Positions 1 through 12,689 of a stretch of DNA of 64,000 nt are shown here, piece by piece. Position 1 is the stretch's first letter. The number at the start of each line of letters is the position of its first letter. A model generated the notes under the pieces. The model was given only the letters and a program-made list of their open reading frames with translations. It made no database searches and was not told the DNA's origin. The stretch spans positions 266,530,515 through 266,594,514 of the forward strand of contig OX352773.1 in NCBI GenBank assembly GCA_947095535.1, read 5' to 3'. The position numbers and the translations under genes are program-made. The DNA is from Poecilobothrus nobilitatus (taxonomy: Eukaryota; Arthropoda; Insecta; Diptera; Dolichopodidae).

Positions 1-2016
1 AAAAATTAAATTAGTTTAACTTTTAAAAACATAATAAGTTTTATTAACAATTTGAAATTCTGGAAAATAAAAATTTTATTCTTTATGACAATGCTTTATT
101 GAGTTTCGGTCATAAAATCACTAGATGTTAGTTCATCATTATTAATATTTGTTAAAACCTGAATTTTTTTTGGAATCTTTTAATAAAATCCTGGGGGTTA
201 TTTTTATTATTTCATTTTAATTTTCTCAGAAAAATCTTGCTAATTAAAATTCATTCACGCTCATAATAATTTGCACTAAATTTTAAATTAAATTTATTTT
301 ATAAGTAAATAAAATTATACTAAAACAAAATAAGTATTTTATCAATGAAAAAAGTGGTATTATTATTATTGCAGCTGCAGCTGTTTGTAGTTTTTATGTA
401 AAGAAAAAAAATTATCAAACAAAAAAAACTAAAAAAAAAAATTATTTTATAATCGATAAGAGCATAAAAATTGAATAAATTTTTCTCGATACGCTTATCG
501 TTTATCGATGATCAAACTGATGCTCCAATATAAACACTTCAACTGAAAACATATACGTATACATAATTTTCTATACGTTACGCTAGTATCAATACTCTTA
601 TCGCTCTTATCACACTTCCAATATAAACTGACACTAAGAAATTTAATATAATATCCATGAATACTAAATATTTGTATGCAATTTAATTAATAGTTTTCGA
701 TATTAAAAAATAGTTATGTAGTTATGTATAAAATCATTGATCAAGAAATTTTCAAAAATTTTACTTGTATGACTATAAGAGCACAAACATAATAATGATT
801 ATATCATTATAACATTAAGACAATAAATTATATGTAAATTACATACAAAGTATAATAACTTGTTTTTAATCATTTAATTAAGCTGATTTTTCTTTCGATT
901 TTCGAATACCTTTTAGATTTTCCGTTATTTTCCAATATGTACCACTAATTATACTTCCCTTTAAAATTTAAAATAAAAAATTATATGAAAATCAAATTTT
1001 TTTTTTTAATGTAAATTTTAACATACTTCAAATATTCCAAATAATTGCTTCATTATGAACGAGAAAAGAATTTGAAAATAATTTAATTTTTTAATTGTTA
1101 AATAATTTTATTAACTGTTTTTAATATAGGACTTTTTAATTATTAATTTTTAAAAATTAATTAAAATATAATTTAGGTATATAAAAAAAAAAAATCAATT
1201 ATTCTATTGTTTAAAGTTTTTTTTTATAATGATTCAGCTGTAGATGTTTTAATTGTTCATTTCAAACTGATTTTATTATTCAAGTGTTAATTTTTGCTTT
1301 CTATTAAATGACATGACTTATCATATTGAATATTTTTCCTTTTTTTTATTACAATGGTTTTTCTCAGGTTTTGGTTACTTAGCATATTATATAAATTTAC
1401 ATATACATACATATATGTTTGTAAATGAACATATATATATATATTATCTTTCATTTTAATGAATAATAATATACATTATATACAGACTAATATATGTACA
1501 TACTATTATGTACATACATACATATTTTGTTGTTTCGCCCTTTTTTCAAAAATTTTTTTTTTTATTTTCCTTCTAAATTACTCAGAGGAGATTTGTTTTA
1601 AATATATTTTAGTTCATAAACAAAATGAGGTTTCATTGCCACCCTCAACTCTCGTTATTTTAATACTATAATTTACTATTTTTTTAATTTAAAAAAAAAA
1701 AAAAAAAAAAACAACAACATATATGTATCACCATTAAATAAAAAGACAGACAATCCTTCACCTGAAGCCTTATGATAATATTAAATAACAAAATAATACT
1801 AAAAAAGAAAAAAAGAACAATTTTTTTTTTTTTCCAAATCTTCTCATTTTTTTTCATTTATATTCTAAATACATAAAATAATATGAACATATCTAACTAA
1901 AGATTGATCCGTTTTTAAATTTTAACATCATTTTCAGGTTGTTTTCAATTATTTTTCAAATATGAATTACATATGTACTTATTTACATTTTATTTATTTA
2001 GTAGAACATATGTAGG
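1..2016. other. AT-rich intergenic DNA, no gene seen
   Basis: No open frame here resembles a known protein and the only long frame (1459-1671) is low-complexity. The one structured part is about 445-625, where several GATA/ATCGAT-type motifs cluster and the phrase TCCAATATAAAC occurs twice (about 525 and 618). A (TA)n tract lies at 1431-1445 and an A20-type run near 1692. Confidence 0.6.
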
Positions 2017-3418
2017 CAGCGCCGGATCTAGCTATTAGGGGGCCCAGGTGTAAAAAGGATTTCTAGCGCCTAGGATTTATACCAACTAAAAAAAAATTGC
2101 ATTTATTTAAGGCTCCTTGCTTTTTGTTTCATGTGATTCATTCGACAGTAACGCCAACGCTAACAGCCGTTTTTATGCCATGAACGACGATAAGTTTTAA
2201 TAAGTTTCAACTTATACTAAACGAACTCTCTGCGCTAGAAACGGTTACAGAAAAAGTTAAAAATATACGCAACGCAATTACAAAATTAGGAAATATATCA
2301 GAAAACCGTTATGGTAAAAATTTTTAAAAGTTTAAAAGATTTTTGCTGTCAAATTCAGCTGGAATAATAAAGAAATCTGATGTTAAGTCACCTGATACAT
2401 CTTCAGCATAACATGACACAAATTGTTTACAAGAATCTTGTAATTTCGCGTCTGATGAATTTAAATTAAATAAAAATTTAAATTTGGTGCAAATTTGTTT
2501 TGCATCCGCAATTCTGGTCTCTAATTCATATGAAACTAAATCTATTAATAGAAGAAAAACGAAACTTTAAAATTTAAAACCGGGTCAGCTGGCATTTCGT
2601 CGCTACAAATTTCATCGAATAAGCGTTTTTTTTTTTTGCGCAATCGATCCTGGGTAAATTCAGTTAAAACGTTTAAAGTTTCTGATATAGTTTTGGCTTC
2701 TTTAATAGCTTCCTTGAAAAGTGATGAGCGATATTCTTGAAATTTTATTAGCACAGCTGCAACCAAACCACCAGCACAACTCAAAACTACTGTTTTTCAC
2801 CCTGTAGCATTTTATTTATTTTATTAATATATCAATAAGAATATCCTTCCACACGATTAATGATAAAAGAAATGGCAATGGTTACGATATAATCCAGAAT
2901 AGAATTTGCTTCAGAAACTGTTTTTGAATCATTTGATTTTTCTACTAGTTCTTCTAAAGCTTCACATAACAGCGGCAATTGAAATACTACAGGTTTTAAT
3001 GATTCTAACCTGGCCTCCCAAAGTGTTTCTTTTAATGGCTTTAATGTGATATTTACGTGCTTTATTAATATTTCCCAAAGTTTAGTTAAATTTTTAAATG
3101 AAAAATATGTAAAAAGACCTTTAACAGTTTTCCCTTTTGTTGCACATTTTAAAGCAAATTAATAAAAATTACTGTTCGGACTTTTTTATTAAATCTGAAT
3201 GCTCCTAAGTCTGAAAATGTTATGACCTAAAAAAAAGTGTACTTAGTAGCATTTATCAAACTTTTTCCATGCATAGTCTATTAATTGTTGGTAAACAATT
3301 TTACATTTTTAAAATAAAAATTCAAACATTGATTAGTTTGCGTCCTTTAATTTGGGAGCCCTTGTTAATTGGGGCCCCGATTCTTTGCACCACCCTTAGA
3401 TCCAGCTCTGTATGTAGG
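2009..3418 (-). mobile_element. hAT-family DNA transposon, decayed, with 8-bp target duplication
   Basis: The element runs 2017-3410 and is flanked by identical 8-bp copies TATGTAGG at 2009-2016 and 3411-3418, the target-site length of hAT transposons. Its ends are imperfect inverted repeats: CAGCGCCGGATCTAGC on the left and, read on the other strand, CAGAGCTGGATCTAAGG on the right. On the minus strand 2545-2784 encodes a piece of transposase resembling the ZMYM1-like hAT proteins found in insects (motifs FQEYRSSLFKEAIKEA and KKKKRLFDEI). The frame breaks near 2550 and continues in another frame with LLIDLVSYELETRIADAK toward 2330. The 1.4 kb length is far below that of an autonomous copy, so this is an internally deleted, frameshifted relic. 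Family assignment is from memory of the protein family; the target duplication and ends are seen directly. Confidence 0.88.
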
Positions 3419-3587
3419 TACCTACATATGTATTTAGACTTTACACGTAATTGAAATTATTATGCAATTTTTGAAAGAGGGTTGAAAAAACTTTGTTGTC
3501 ATTGTACCATACTCATCATTGTCGGTTAAATAAATAAATTACCATTGAATTCACATATACTGTATATACATATGTAAATATAGGAAA

Positions 3588-3623
<36 letters not shown>

Positions 3624-4751
3624 CTTTATTGGAACTGATCAAACCAATGACACTATTTTGAAATTCATAATTCATGTGTGGGTATGATTTTATAATATTT
3701 ATGAACATTTTTGCAGTAAAAAAAAAATTATTTTGTTTTTTTAAATTAACAGAATCTTTATAGGAAATGCTACTTTAAAACTTTTAGATCTTTTGTATAT
3801 ATACCTACCTTGTTATATAAAAAAAACAAATACTTCAATTTGACGTCTCAATTAAACAGTTCTACCAACATTAAACGTTAAACTAGGTTAAGCAGGTAAG
3901 TGTTTAAATTCAACGACAATTGAAGTTTTAACTTAAACTTAATTTTAACTACACTAAGTTTAATCTCGTACTCTGCAAATGTGCATTACATTTAAAAAAA
4001 AGAAGAATATTTTCTTACAGCGATATTCTTAACTACGTTTTAGATATAATGTTAAAAATATAAGAAATGCAGCACCAAAAGATTTTTAAAGTACAAAATA
4101 TTAGTAAACGAAAATTGTAGGGTTACCTATACGAAATCTTATTTTTTTTTTATTTTGTTTTTCATAGTCTTGTTTTTTTTTAAATCTTCTTTTTGTTTTA
4201 ATTTTAATTTATTTGCAACCAATGAATTCTAAAATCTTTCTTAATTAATTTTTTTACGCATATTTCAACATGAAATAATTTTAAATAGTGTGCGCTGCAA
4301 CCCCCAAATCCGCATTAAACAAATTATTGAAACCCTGTATTTGTTACCAACTCTTCCTTCAAATCCTTCCCAATTATTTTATCATATACATATTTCAACA
4401 TTAACATGAACGTATTTGAAATAGTGAAACCCCCGCTAAACTAATTATTGAAATCCTGGTTTTGTAATGAATTCTAAAGTTCTTACTAATTATTTTTTGT
4501 ACATATTATGACCATTTTTATATTATATGCCGACCTGTAAAAAACAAGATTTAACAACATTTTCAAGAAAGCAAGATTAAGAAAAACAAGATAAAAAAAA
4601 AAACAGATTTCTTACCCCTTCCAAATTGCATCGTCTGTTATCTGTACCATTATATACTAGTATACTTAAGCATCTTACTCATCCCAATTATTTCAAGTAT
4701 TAAATTAAATGTAAACAAGGTAGAATGTAAACCAACGGTTTTTAAAAGCGC
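3419..4751. other. AT-rich intergenic DNA with (TA)n and a two-unit tandem repeat
   Basis: No gene is visible. A (TA)n microsatellite lies at 3589-3621. Around 4215-4510 an imperfect tandem duplication with a 130-bp offset is visible: CATATTTCAACA begins at 4259 and again at 4389, each followed by AAATAGTG, an ACCCCC run, and AATTATTGAAA(C/T)CCTG. Confidence 0.55.
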
Positions 4752-6026
4752 ACATTTCCAAAACTCAATACAAACTGTTTAGAAGTGTGACTTACACAAA
4801 AATTTGAAAATTTCATGTAATAAGAAAAAATGTGAAAATAGGACATTTTTGAAATTTTGAGGGGCCGTAAGTCTGGAATCCTATATAACTAAGAAAAGCC
4901 GTTAACACACGTAAAAATATATTATTGAACCTTTAATTTTCATGTCTTGCCGAAGAAAAATTTGTACAGGTGCCTAAGTTACAGGTGTCTAAAAATAGCA
5001 AATTTTCAATTTTTGAGGCGTAATAACTCTTAAAGAGGGGGTGTTACCAAAAAATTTTCTGAGGAAACTTATACTAATTCTAAAAGTTCTTTCTTGTCTC
5101 AAAATTTCAGGTTCCTATCTAAAGGGGTGCCGGAGTTATGAAAAAAGAAATTTCATGCAAAATGTGGTTTTCACATAACGGTAAATTTAAATAGTAAATT
5201 ACAAAATATTACATAATTTTGATACTGTGTTATTTAGATAATAAAAATTTCGATCTTCTGGCGGTTTTAGATTGCAAAATTATTACGCAGAGCCCGAGAT
5301 ATATACATCTGAAAATGGGCCTTTTTCGCAATTTTGAAGAGCTGCAACTTTGGAACCCTTTACAATTAAAATAAACCTTTAACACACGTAAAAATATATT
5401 ATTGTAGCTTTAATTTTTATATCTTGCAGAAGTAAAATATGTACAGGTTCCTAAGTTACAGATGTTTAAAAATAGCAAATTTTCAATTTTTAAGCCCTAA
5501 TAGCTCATAAACAGGGGGTGGTCCGAAAAAATTTTCTGAGCAAACTTATACTAATTCTAAAAGTTCTTTCTTGTCTCAAAATTTCAGGCTTCTATCTAGA
5601 AGCGTGCCGGAGTTATGAAGGTAGAAAAATCATGCAAAATTTGGTTTTCACATAACGGTAAATTTAAATACTAAATTTAAAAAAATTGTATAATTTTGAT
5701 ATTAATTTACAAAGGTAAAAGAAATACCTGTCGAATGACGTTTTCAGATTGAAAAAATCTTAAGCAGAACATAAGATATATGCATTTAAAAATAGGGCTT
5801 TTTCAAAGTTTGAGGGGCTGTAGCTCCGTAATGGGGGGGGCTACATGAAAAAGTTGTTCCACAAAATTATTTTTTTTATGAGACCTACCTATGGTTAAAA
5901 TTTTTTTTCTCTATCTTTAACGGTGTAGAAGTTTTGTAAACAGACGGACGGACGGACGGACGGACGGATGGACGGACAGAGTGAAACTAATAAGCACATT
6001 TTTTCAAAATTTTTTTGGAAATGTGC
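4752..6026 (+). mobile_element. Non-autonomous TIR element carrying two 477-bp tandem units
   Basis: A 14-bp perfect inverted repeat bounds the element: GCACATTTCCAAAA at 4752-4765 and its reverse complement at 6013-6026. Inside are two tandem copies of a long unit; AACACACGTAAAAATATA starts at 4904 and 5381, and CTAATTCTAAAAGTTC at 5074 and 5551, both 477 bp apart. A third, shorter unit follows, ending in a (GACG) simple repeat at 5941-5980 and the phrase AGAGTGAAACTAATAAGCAC. The right end can also fold as a hairpin (AGCACATT...AATGTGCT). No coding frame is present. The structure suggests a non-autonomous DNA transposon; the superfamily is not identifiable and a target duplication is only weakly suggested (TAAAA on both sides). 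Relatives lie at 6720-7378, 9655-10340, 10590-10700, 10900-10990 and 12690-13060. Confidence 0.72.
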
Positions 6027-6719
6027 TAAAAATATTCTAAAGAATGCAAATATTCAAAACACTTCTTGAAATTAAAAAAAAAATATCTTAAAAAAGGATG
6101 GCTATAAGGTGAAAGCTGGTTGAGGTAAAAATAGTTGAAAAGGTTGAGTCAGTCCAAAAATGTAAAAAAAAAAAAAAATTAGATGATAAAACATTAAGCA
6201 GACTTATAAAACATATTTTCTTTTTCCAATTTCAAATTTTTGTAAACCGTTCATGGATTGCATTTGCATATTTAAATATAAAAACTAATAAAAACTGCGT
6301 TTCTGAACAGACAAACTATAACTTATATATATTTACATACAATAAACTAAATATGTAATAGCTACAAAAACTGGTTCAGTAGGAAAATCCAAAAGGTAAA
6401 CCAATAGAATATTTAAAAAATATAGAATTGACAAAGTTGAAAATATAAAGTTTTTAAAATTTATTAATATAATAAATAACATATTAAAAATTTTTTTTAA
6501 AGAAATATTTAAAGAAATCTGAATGGTGAAATAAAAAAAAAATAATAATAATGAAAAAACAATTATTAAAGATAAATTTCAATCGCTAGACTTGTTTTTC
6601 TTCAAAACTATAAACTAAATACAAAAGTTCAATCACTTTTATAACAAGGTAGTAAGTAGGTAAGTAAAATTAAAAATTTAATAAAAAATTTAAGTTAATA
6701 CATATTGGCGATTTAATTT

Positions 6720-7378
6720 TTGTTTATTAGTTTAAAGAAATTTACAGAGGTGTTGAAGTTACAGTTGTTTCAAAATAGCGAATTTTAATTTGACATTTAA
6801 TAACGAATTTTAAATAACGTTTAAATTCTTTGTGCCTTTGGGAGATTCCCACCTCCCTTAAGAAAAACAAAACATTAAACAGAGGAAAGTGCAAACATTT
6901 TTTCTGAGGTAACTTATGCTTATTCTGAGAGATGTTCTTCCAAAATTTCAAGTTTGTCTTTTAGATACAAAGGTTTGAAGATAAATAAGAAAAATTTTGT
7001 TTACATATAACGACGGTTGATTTAAATATTAAAATTGTAAACAATATAATATAATTACATTTATATGTACTTATAAAGCTTAAAATATGTTTAATAGCTT
7101 GATTCTTTCGATTAAAAAATTTTTAGTAGAATAGTAATTCAGCAGAATTTGTGATATAAGGATTTTTTATAATTTTAAGGGAATGTAGTTCAGTAATGGA
7201 TAAGTAAAAAAAAAAAAAAATTGCAGCACAAAATTCATTTTTCAATAAAACCTATCCATCTTTAATATTTCAATGTTCTTTATTATTATAAACGTTATAG
7301 AAGTTTTGTAAATAGACGGACGAACGAACTGAATTAATTAGCAAATTTAAACAAAATATTTTTTTTAAATGTGCAGTT
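6720..7378 (+). mobile_element. Truncated relative of the 4752-6026 element
   Basis: This stretch shares, in order, the AGTTACAG...AAAATAGC(A/G)AATTTT phrase, a GTAGTTCAGTAATGG phrase (GTAGCTCCGTAATGG in the full copy), GTTATAGAAGTTTTGTAAATAGACGGACGAACG, and a final AATGTGC. The left half is missing and many indels separate it from the full copy. It has no coding capacity. Confidence 0.6.
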
Positions 7379-7561
7379 TTCCAATAAATTGCAAATAAAT
7401 AATTGACCCTCGATTAATCCTAGATAAAGTAGGTTAGTGTTCTGAATTTTAAACATAAATAGCATTATATACCCTTTCATGTAAAGCTGGTAAATAAAAG
7501 GTACGCCCACAACATAGCGTTTTATCTTTAATACTTTGCCAAGTTTTTACTTAGAAAAGTA

Positions 7562-7774
7562 AAGGTCGCTTCAGACTATATGTATTTTACATGTGACATG
7601 ACAAACAAAAGAAAAGGCAGATAGAATTACAACCAGTTCTAAAATAAAATCTACATATTATGTAATGTCATCTGACATGTCTAAAGTTCGTTTTTTTAAA
7701 TTTCAAACTATCTGTTTTTCATCTCACACGCTAAATTCAGCGTGTGTAAAATACATATAGTCTGAAGCGACCTT
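7562..7774. mobile_element. 213-bp MITE with perfect 30-bp inverted repeats
   Basis: Bases 7562-7591 and 7745-7774 are exact reverse complements over 30 bp, beginning AAGGTCGCTTCAGACTATAT. The interior of about 150 bp is non-coding. The target duplication is not certain because the flanks are AT-rich (TA on both sides). Perfect ends suggest a fairly young insertion, but no transposase relative is in the window to name the family. Confidence 0.75.
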
Positions 7775-9654
7775 ATAATTATATTACTTTTGTCAATATA
7801 GCTATTTATTTATGCGTTATAAAATTAAAAAAAAATAAAAAAGGTTTGGTGGTCAAGAGAATGGTTTTAAGGTTAAGTTCTTTCAAATTAACTATGTAAT
7901 TTGAAAATTAAATAGTGAACCTGAAGATTTAACTTTTTAAGAATGAATGCCGGAACGGAATTTTTTAAAATATATGAATGCGGAAACCTATATATGAAAT
8001 TAGTATTCCTAATTCTAATTAGTATTTCCAAATAGTATTTCCTAAAATAAGAAACAAATACAGGTTTGAAACAATTAATTAAACAATAATTCCTTTCGAA
8101 AAATAAAATTAGCTTTCTAGCTTTGCAATATCCTTTAGATTTAATATTCATTAAGCCATTTATGAATTTTAAAAAAATATCTGTTGAAAATTATTTTAAG
8201 TTTAAAATTTTATTATAAAAAATTTCGTATAACTATAGTTTGAAAATTTAAGTATTAATGTTGAGCTTTCATTGTCGAAAACTGAAGGCATGTCATTCAG
8301 AAATAGAAAAAAAAAGAGATCATGCATTTTTAATAGAGTAAGTAGATAATTATTCAATAATAAATCAAACACTTGGGAAACTATCTAATTGAAAAAAAAA
8401 TATATTTCAATCTGATCAATTTTTTAACCGTGTTTAAAATTTAAAAAATTTACCCTGAAAAATAATGGTTTTAATTCGTTTTTATCATTTATCATCTTAT
8501 TTCGTAACTTACCTTATTTTTATATACGAATTATAACGTCGATTTTCGAAAAATATTAAAATATAATAACACAAATTTAATACCTGTGAAAGATTGTTTG
8601 ATATTAAATTTCAATTCAGTTTTTTAGTTTTTAGTTGGAGAAAACCGTTCGATTTCTTATCCAAACGCATAGCTTGATCAGTTTTATCAAATTAAATCTA
8701 ACGTTACATTATCGTGTTTTAGAATCAAAAATGGAATTGTTGTGGTTGCCAGTAAACCATTCTAATTTTACTTAACGCTTAATCATTAATATATATATAT
8801 ATATGTACTTACTGTTCAATTGACACAGGTGGTGAATTATATTCATTAACGATTACATGTTTTTTTTTTATACTTTGTATATAAAAATTAATAAAAGATG
8901 ATTCAATTTTATTTTGGCTGAATGAATGAGTCATTAATAAAATTTTCAAGTTCAAAATTTTATGTTATTTAATATTTATAAATTATTCTTAATTTACTAC
9001 ATGTAAAGTAAAAAAAAAAAAAAATTGTTATAATTTAAAAAATAAATTTTAAAATTCAAATTTATTCACTCATGAGAACTAATTTTTTTTTTTTACAATG
9101 GCTTTTATTAATAAAACTAACATTATGAGAGTTTCCATTATTATTAGATTATTTTTTTATTTTAAATTTTTTTTTTAATTTATATTATATAATTAATACC
9201 TTATAATTTCATACAATTCAATTTCATTATAAACAAATTATTTATATAAAATTTTCGCGAAAAAACACAACGCAAAAAAATTTACTATTTAGGTACGTAT
9301 AACAATATGATTAATATACGTATGTATATGTTACAATTTGACTCATAGTTAACCATAATTTACAAATGACAATTTTATGTTATCGCAATGGGCAAAACAA
9401 CCCTGAAACTTTAAGAAGAATATAAAAATATTTTTGTATAAATGATTGAGAAACATATGGTGGAAACAAATAAAAACAAAAATTTCTATTTTCATCTGTT
9501 ATTCTTATAATATCTGCAATTAATTATGTACATGTACATTACTTTAAAAATAACAATAATTTGTTAAACTTAAATTAATTTTTTTCGATTACCTTAAGTT
9601 GATCAAATTTAAACAATTTTATTCATAAAAATTCTTCATTTTTCTACAAATTAT
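7775..9654. other. AT-rich intergenic DNA, nothing recognised
   Basis: The only long frame (minus strand, 7888-8151) has no recognisable motif and codon use like the background. Short (TA)n at 8790-8802. I see no gene, RNA or intact repeat. Confidence 0.5.
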
Positions 9655-10340
9655 TAACAATTTTTTTATTAGTTTCACTCTGTTCTTCCATCCGTTTGTT
9701 CTTCCATCACTTTACAAAACATCTAAACCGTTTAAGATATAAATTTTAACCATGGATAGATCTTTAAAAAAAATATAATAAACAACTTTTATATGTAGTC
9801 TCACACATCACGGAGCTACAGCCCTTCAAAAGGCCTTATTTTCAAATTTGCATGTTATTCTTGTTCTGCTTAACATTTTTTGAATATAAACACGGTAGTC
9901 GGTAACACAGAATATATTTTTTGCTTTATAAATTAATATTATTCGAATCATTTATATAATTTTTTGCAATTTAGTAATTAAAATTGCTGTTATGTGATAG
10001 GAAAATTTTATAAGACTTTGCTTCCTTCATAACTCCGGCACGTTTTTAGCTATAGAATCTTGAAATTTTGAGAGAAGAAATATCTTTCAGAATTACTATA
10101 AGTTATACCTCACCTTATTTCTTTGTATCTCTCCCAATTTAAAGCTATTAGAAATAAAAAATTGAAAATTTGTATTTTTAAAAATCTGTCTATCGCAATA
10201 ATTAAAGCTTCAACGTCAAAGTTTTACATATGTTAATAGCATTTCTTAATTCGGTAGGATTTCCTTAAAATTGAAGAATTTGAAATTTCACAATTTTTTC
10301 TTACATAAATATAAAGTTCTAAGAAAATTTGTCAACTTCA
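9655..10340 (-). mobile_element. Inverted, degenerate copy of the 4752-6026 element
   Basis: Read on the minus strand this stretch follows the internal unit of the full element: GTGCCGGAGTTATGA, TCTCAAAATTTCA, TTAAGCAGAACA, AAGGGCTGTAGCTCCGTGATG, then the terminal GAGTGAAACTAATAA phrase (seen forward as TTATTAGTTTCACTC at 9669). Divergence and indels are heavy and the outer end is unclear. No coding frame. Confidence 0.6.
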
Positions 10341-10589
10341 GGGGAAACTTGTCACAATATGCTGAACTATTTTTATTGTCTTTTGGAAAATATGGAACTT
10401 TAAAACGTCTAATAATATTTATATTATTTATTAATAATTAACTTTATCTTTAAACTTAAGAATATTATTTATTGTTTTATCATATATCGAAAACATTTAA
10501 CAATTTAAAAAATAAGTTTAATTTAACAAAATAAATTATAATTAAAAAGGAAATGTAATCATTACAACTGTTACTTTTTTATGAGAATT

Positions 10590-10990
10590 TTATCAATATT
10601 TAAGCATAGTTTTGTAAGCAGAAAGACAGACGAACTGAATAAAACTAATAAGGAAATTTTTCAAAAAAAATTTATGAAGAATATGTGTAAAAACAAAACA
10701 GCACTTATGTTTATGTTTGAAATGCTTTGAAATGTTAAATAATTTCAAAACTTTAATTTAAACGAGAGGAATTTATGTTCAAATATATGTTGTGTAACGG
10801 TTGTTTAAGATTATGTTTAAATAATCTTTTATGCCTTATTCAAAATTACAAACAATTTAACTTCTGACAAAGGTTTTACCTTTCAAGTGTTTGAATATAG
10901 AAAGAAACATTTTTTATTCATTTTTTATGTTATTTTAAGAAATTTCCTGTCGTATGACGTTTTAAAATTGAAAAAATATTCAGTACTATT
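10590..10990 (+). mobile_element. Two short fragments of the 4752-6026 element family
   Basis: At 10590-10700 the terminal part is recognisable (AGTTTTGTAAGCAGAAAGACAGACGAACTGAATAAAACTAATAAG). At 10900-10990 an internal part is recognisable (AGAAATTTCCTGTCGTATGACGTTTTAAAATTGAAAAAAT, compare 5721-5758). The order is scrambled relative to the full copy, so these are probably separate or rearranged remnants. Confidence 0.45.
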
Positions 10991-12689
10991 TGAATTATTA
11001 TAATTAATAAACATTGTAAGTGTAATGCTTTAGTTCCGACTAAGGAAATATAGTAGTGAACATATAGTAATAATTTCTTCCTCCTATATAGTTTGAAAAT
11101 TTTTCTTTTATATACTATCACATATTAGTATTCAAAATACTTTCTTAAATATAGAAGTAGTTATTATGTAATATTATTTTATTATCTACTAGTAATTAAT
11201 TGCGTAAATATGATAACATATGTTTTGAAATATTTCTAGTTAAACAATGACTCAAAATTTTGTTGCATTGTCAAATTTTGCAATTAATAAAAAAATCAAT
11301 CCATCCAAAAAAAAAAATAAAGAAAGAAATTTAAAAACGCTTTTAAAAAAACAAACAATTCTACTATACGATATTTAAATGGCATACATATATTATGTAT
11401 ATTATAAGTAACTATTGGAAAAACTAAATAAGATAAATTGTGCACAAAAATAAAAACACTTTTTAAAAACACTCTGTTATTAACTCATATTAAAAAATGA
11501 AATTTTCTCTTATTTCGTTGTTAGTTAATTTATTGATTAAATTACTTTTACTTTATTTCTTTTAAATATATGTATGTGGTTGTGTGAATCTTGTGATACC
11601 TTGTTTTTAAGTTACTTAAGAATAACTAAAATTGCATTGTTGATTGTTTTTTTTTTTTTTGATGTATTTTAATCGGTGAGTTTAAAATATAGAGAGAAAG
11701 TTTTATTTATATTTTTTTAGTTTTTTTTTTTTTTTTTTCTATTTAATTTATTAATTTTCTTTATTGATGTTGTCTTTGTTTTTTATAATTATATATTTAT
11801 ATTATTTATATTATAATATAAGATCGCCCCCACTTTAATTGAGAAAAAAAACTATATCATAATTTGAAAATAAATTGCATTTAATTCCCATTTTAAGTTA
11901 AAAGTTTAAAACATCAAATGCAATATCGTAAATGAATACAAAATATAAAGAGTTTAAAAAATAGATAAAAAAAAATTTGTTTAAAAGATAAAAACAAATA
12001 AATAAAAAAATGTACGAGATATGAATGAAGAAGATATACAGTCATGATCAGTTGGATAAATACATGTACATTGCATAGATATATTTATATACTTATATCA
12101 AGACATCATAATATATTAAAATAAAGTGAATAAAATCATTAAAAAATACTATTATTATAATATATTACTTATTTTTTAATTACTGAATGTCTATATAATT
12201 AACAACGTTAGATTGTATACAAATTAAATGAAAATTAACTTTCTTTTTAAAAGTTAAATTGTTGTGATGTTTTTTTTTTTTGTTTACTAATTGATCAACT
12301 GTTATGCTGATAAGCCTGTCTGCTTACAGATGCATTGAAATGATGGTATATTAAATAATATACAGAAATGGAAATATTCTGCGAGAATTGTATTCATTCT
12401 TATGACAATTGATCTCAATAAATTCGATACATTTCTGTTTGTTTATATTTGGATATTTAAATGTGATTTTTTTGCTTTCATTAGGATATTTCGATATCCA
12501 AGTAAAAATTTGTTTTGTTTGTTTATATTTGATATTTATTTGTTAAGTATATATATATATATTTTTTATTAAGATATATAAAGTATATAGTTAGTATTAA
12601 TTTTTGTTTTGCCATTAATTTGAACTCAATGACAAGCCCCATTTGGGAATGAGGTTCAAAATCAAATGTAATTTTTTTTTTTTTTCAAC
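10991..12689. other. AT-rich intergenic DNA, nothing recognised
   Basis: Long poly-T and poly-A runs (11650, 11728, 12270) and (TA)n at 12549-12562. No frame with protein-like content and no structured repeat were found. Confidence 0.5.

Noticed and set aside
3526..3708. Small minus-strand protein with poly-Tyr/Ile
   Set aside because: Translation of a (TA)n microsatellite.
6742..6951. Minus-strand protein in the 6.7 kb repeat
   Set aside because: The frame lies inside a degenerate non-coding repeat copy and has no homology.
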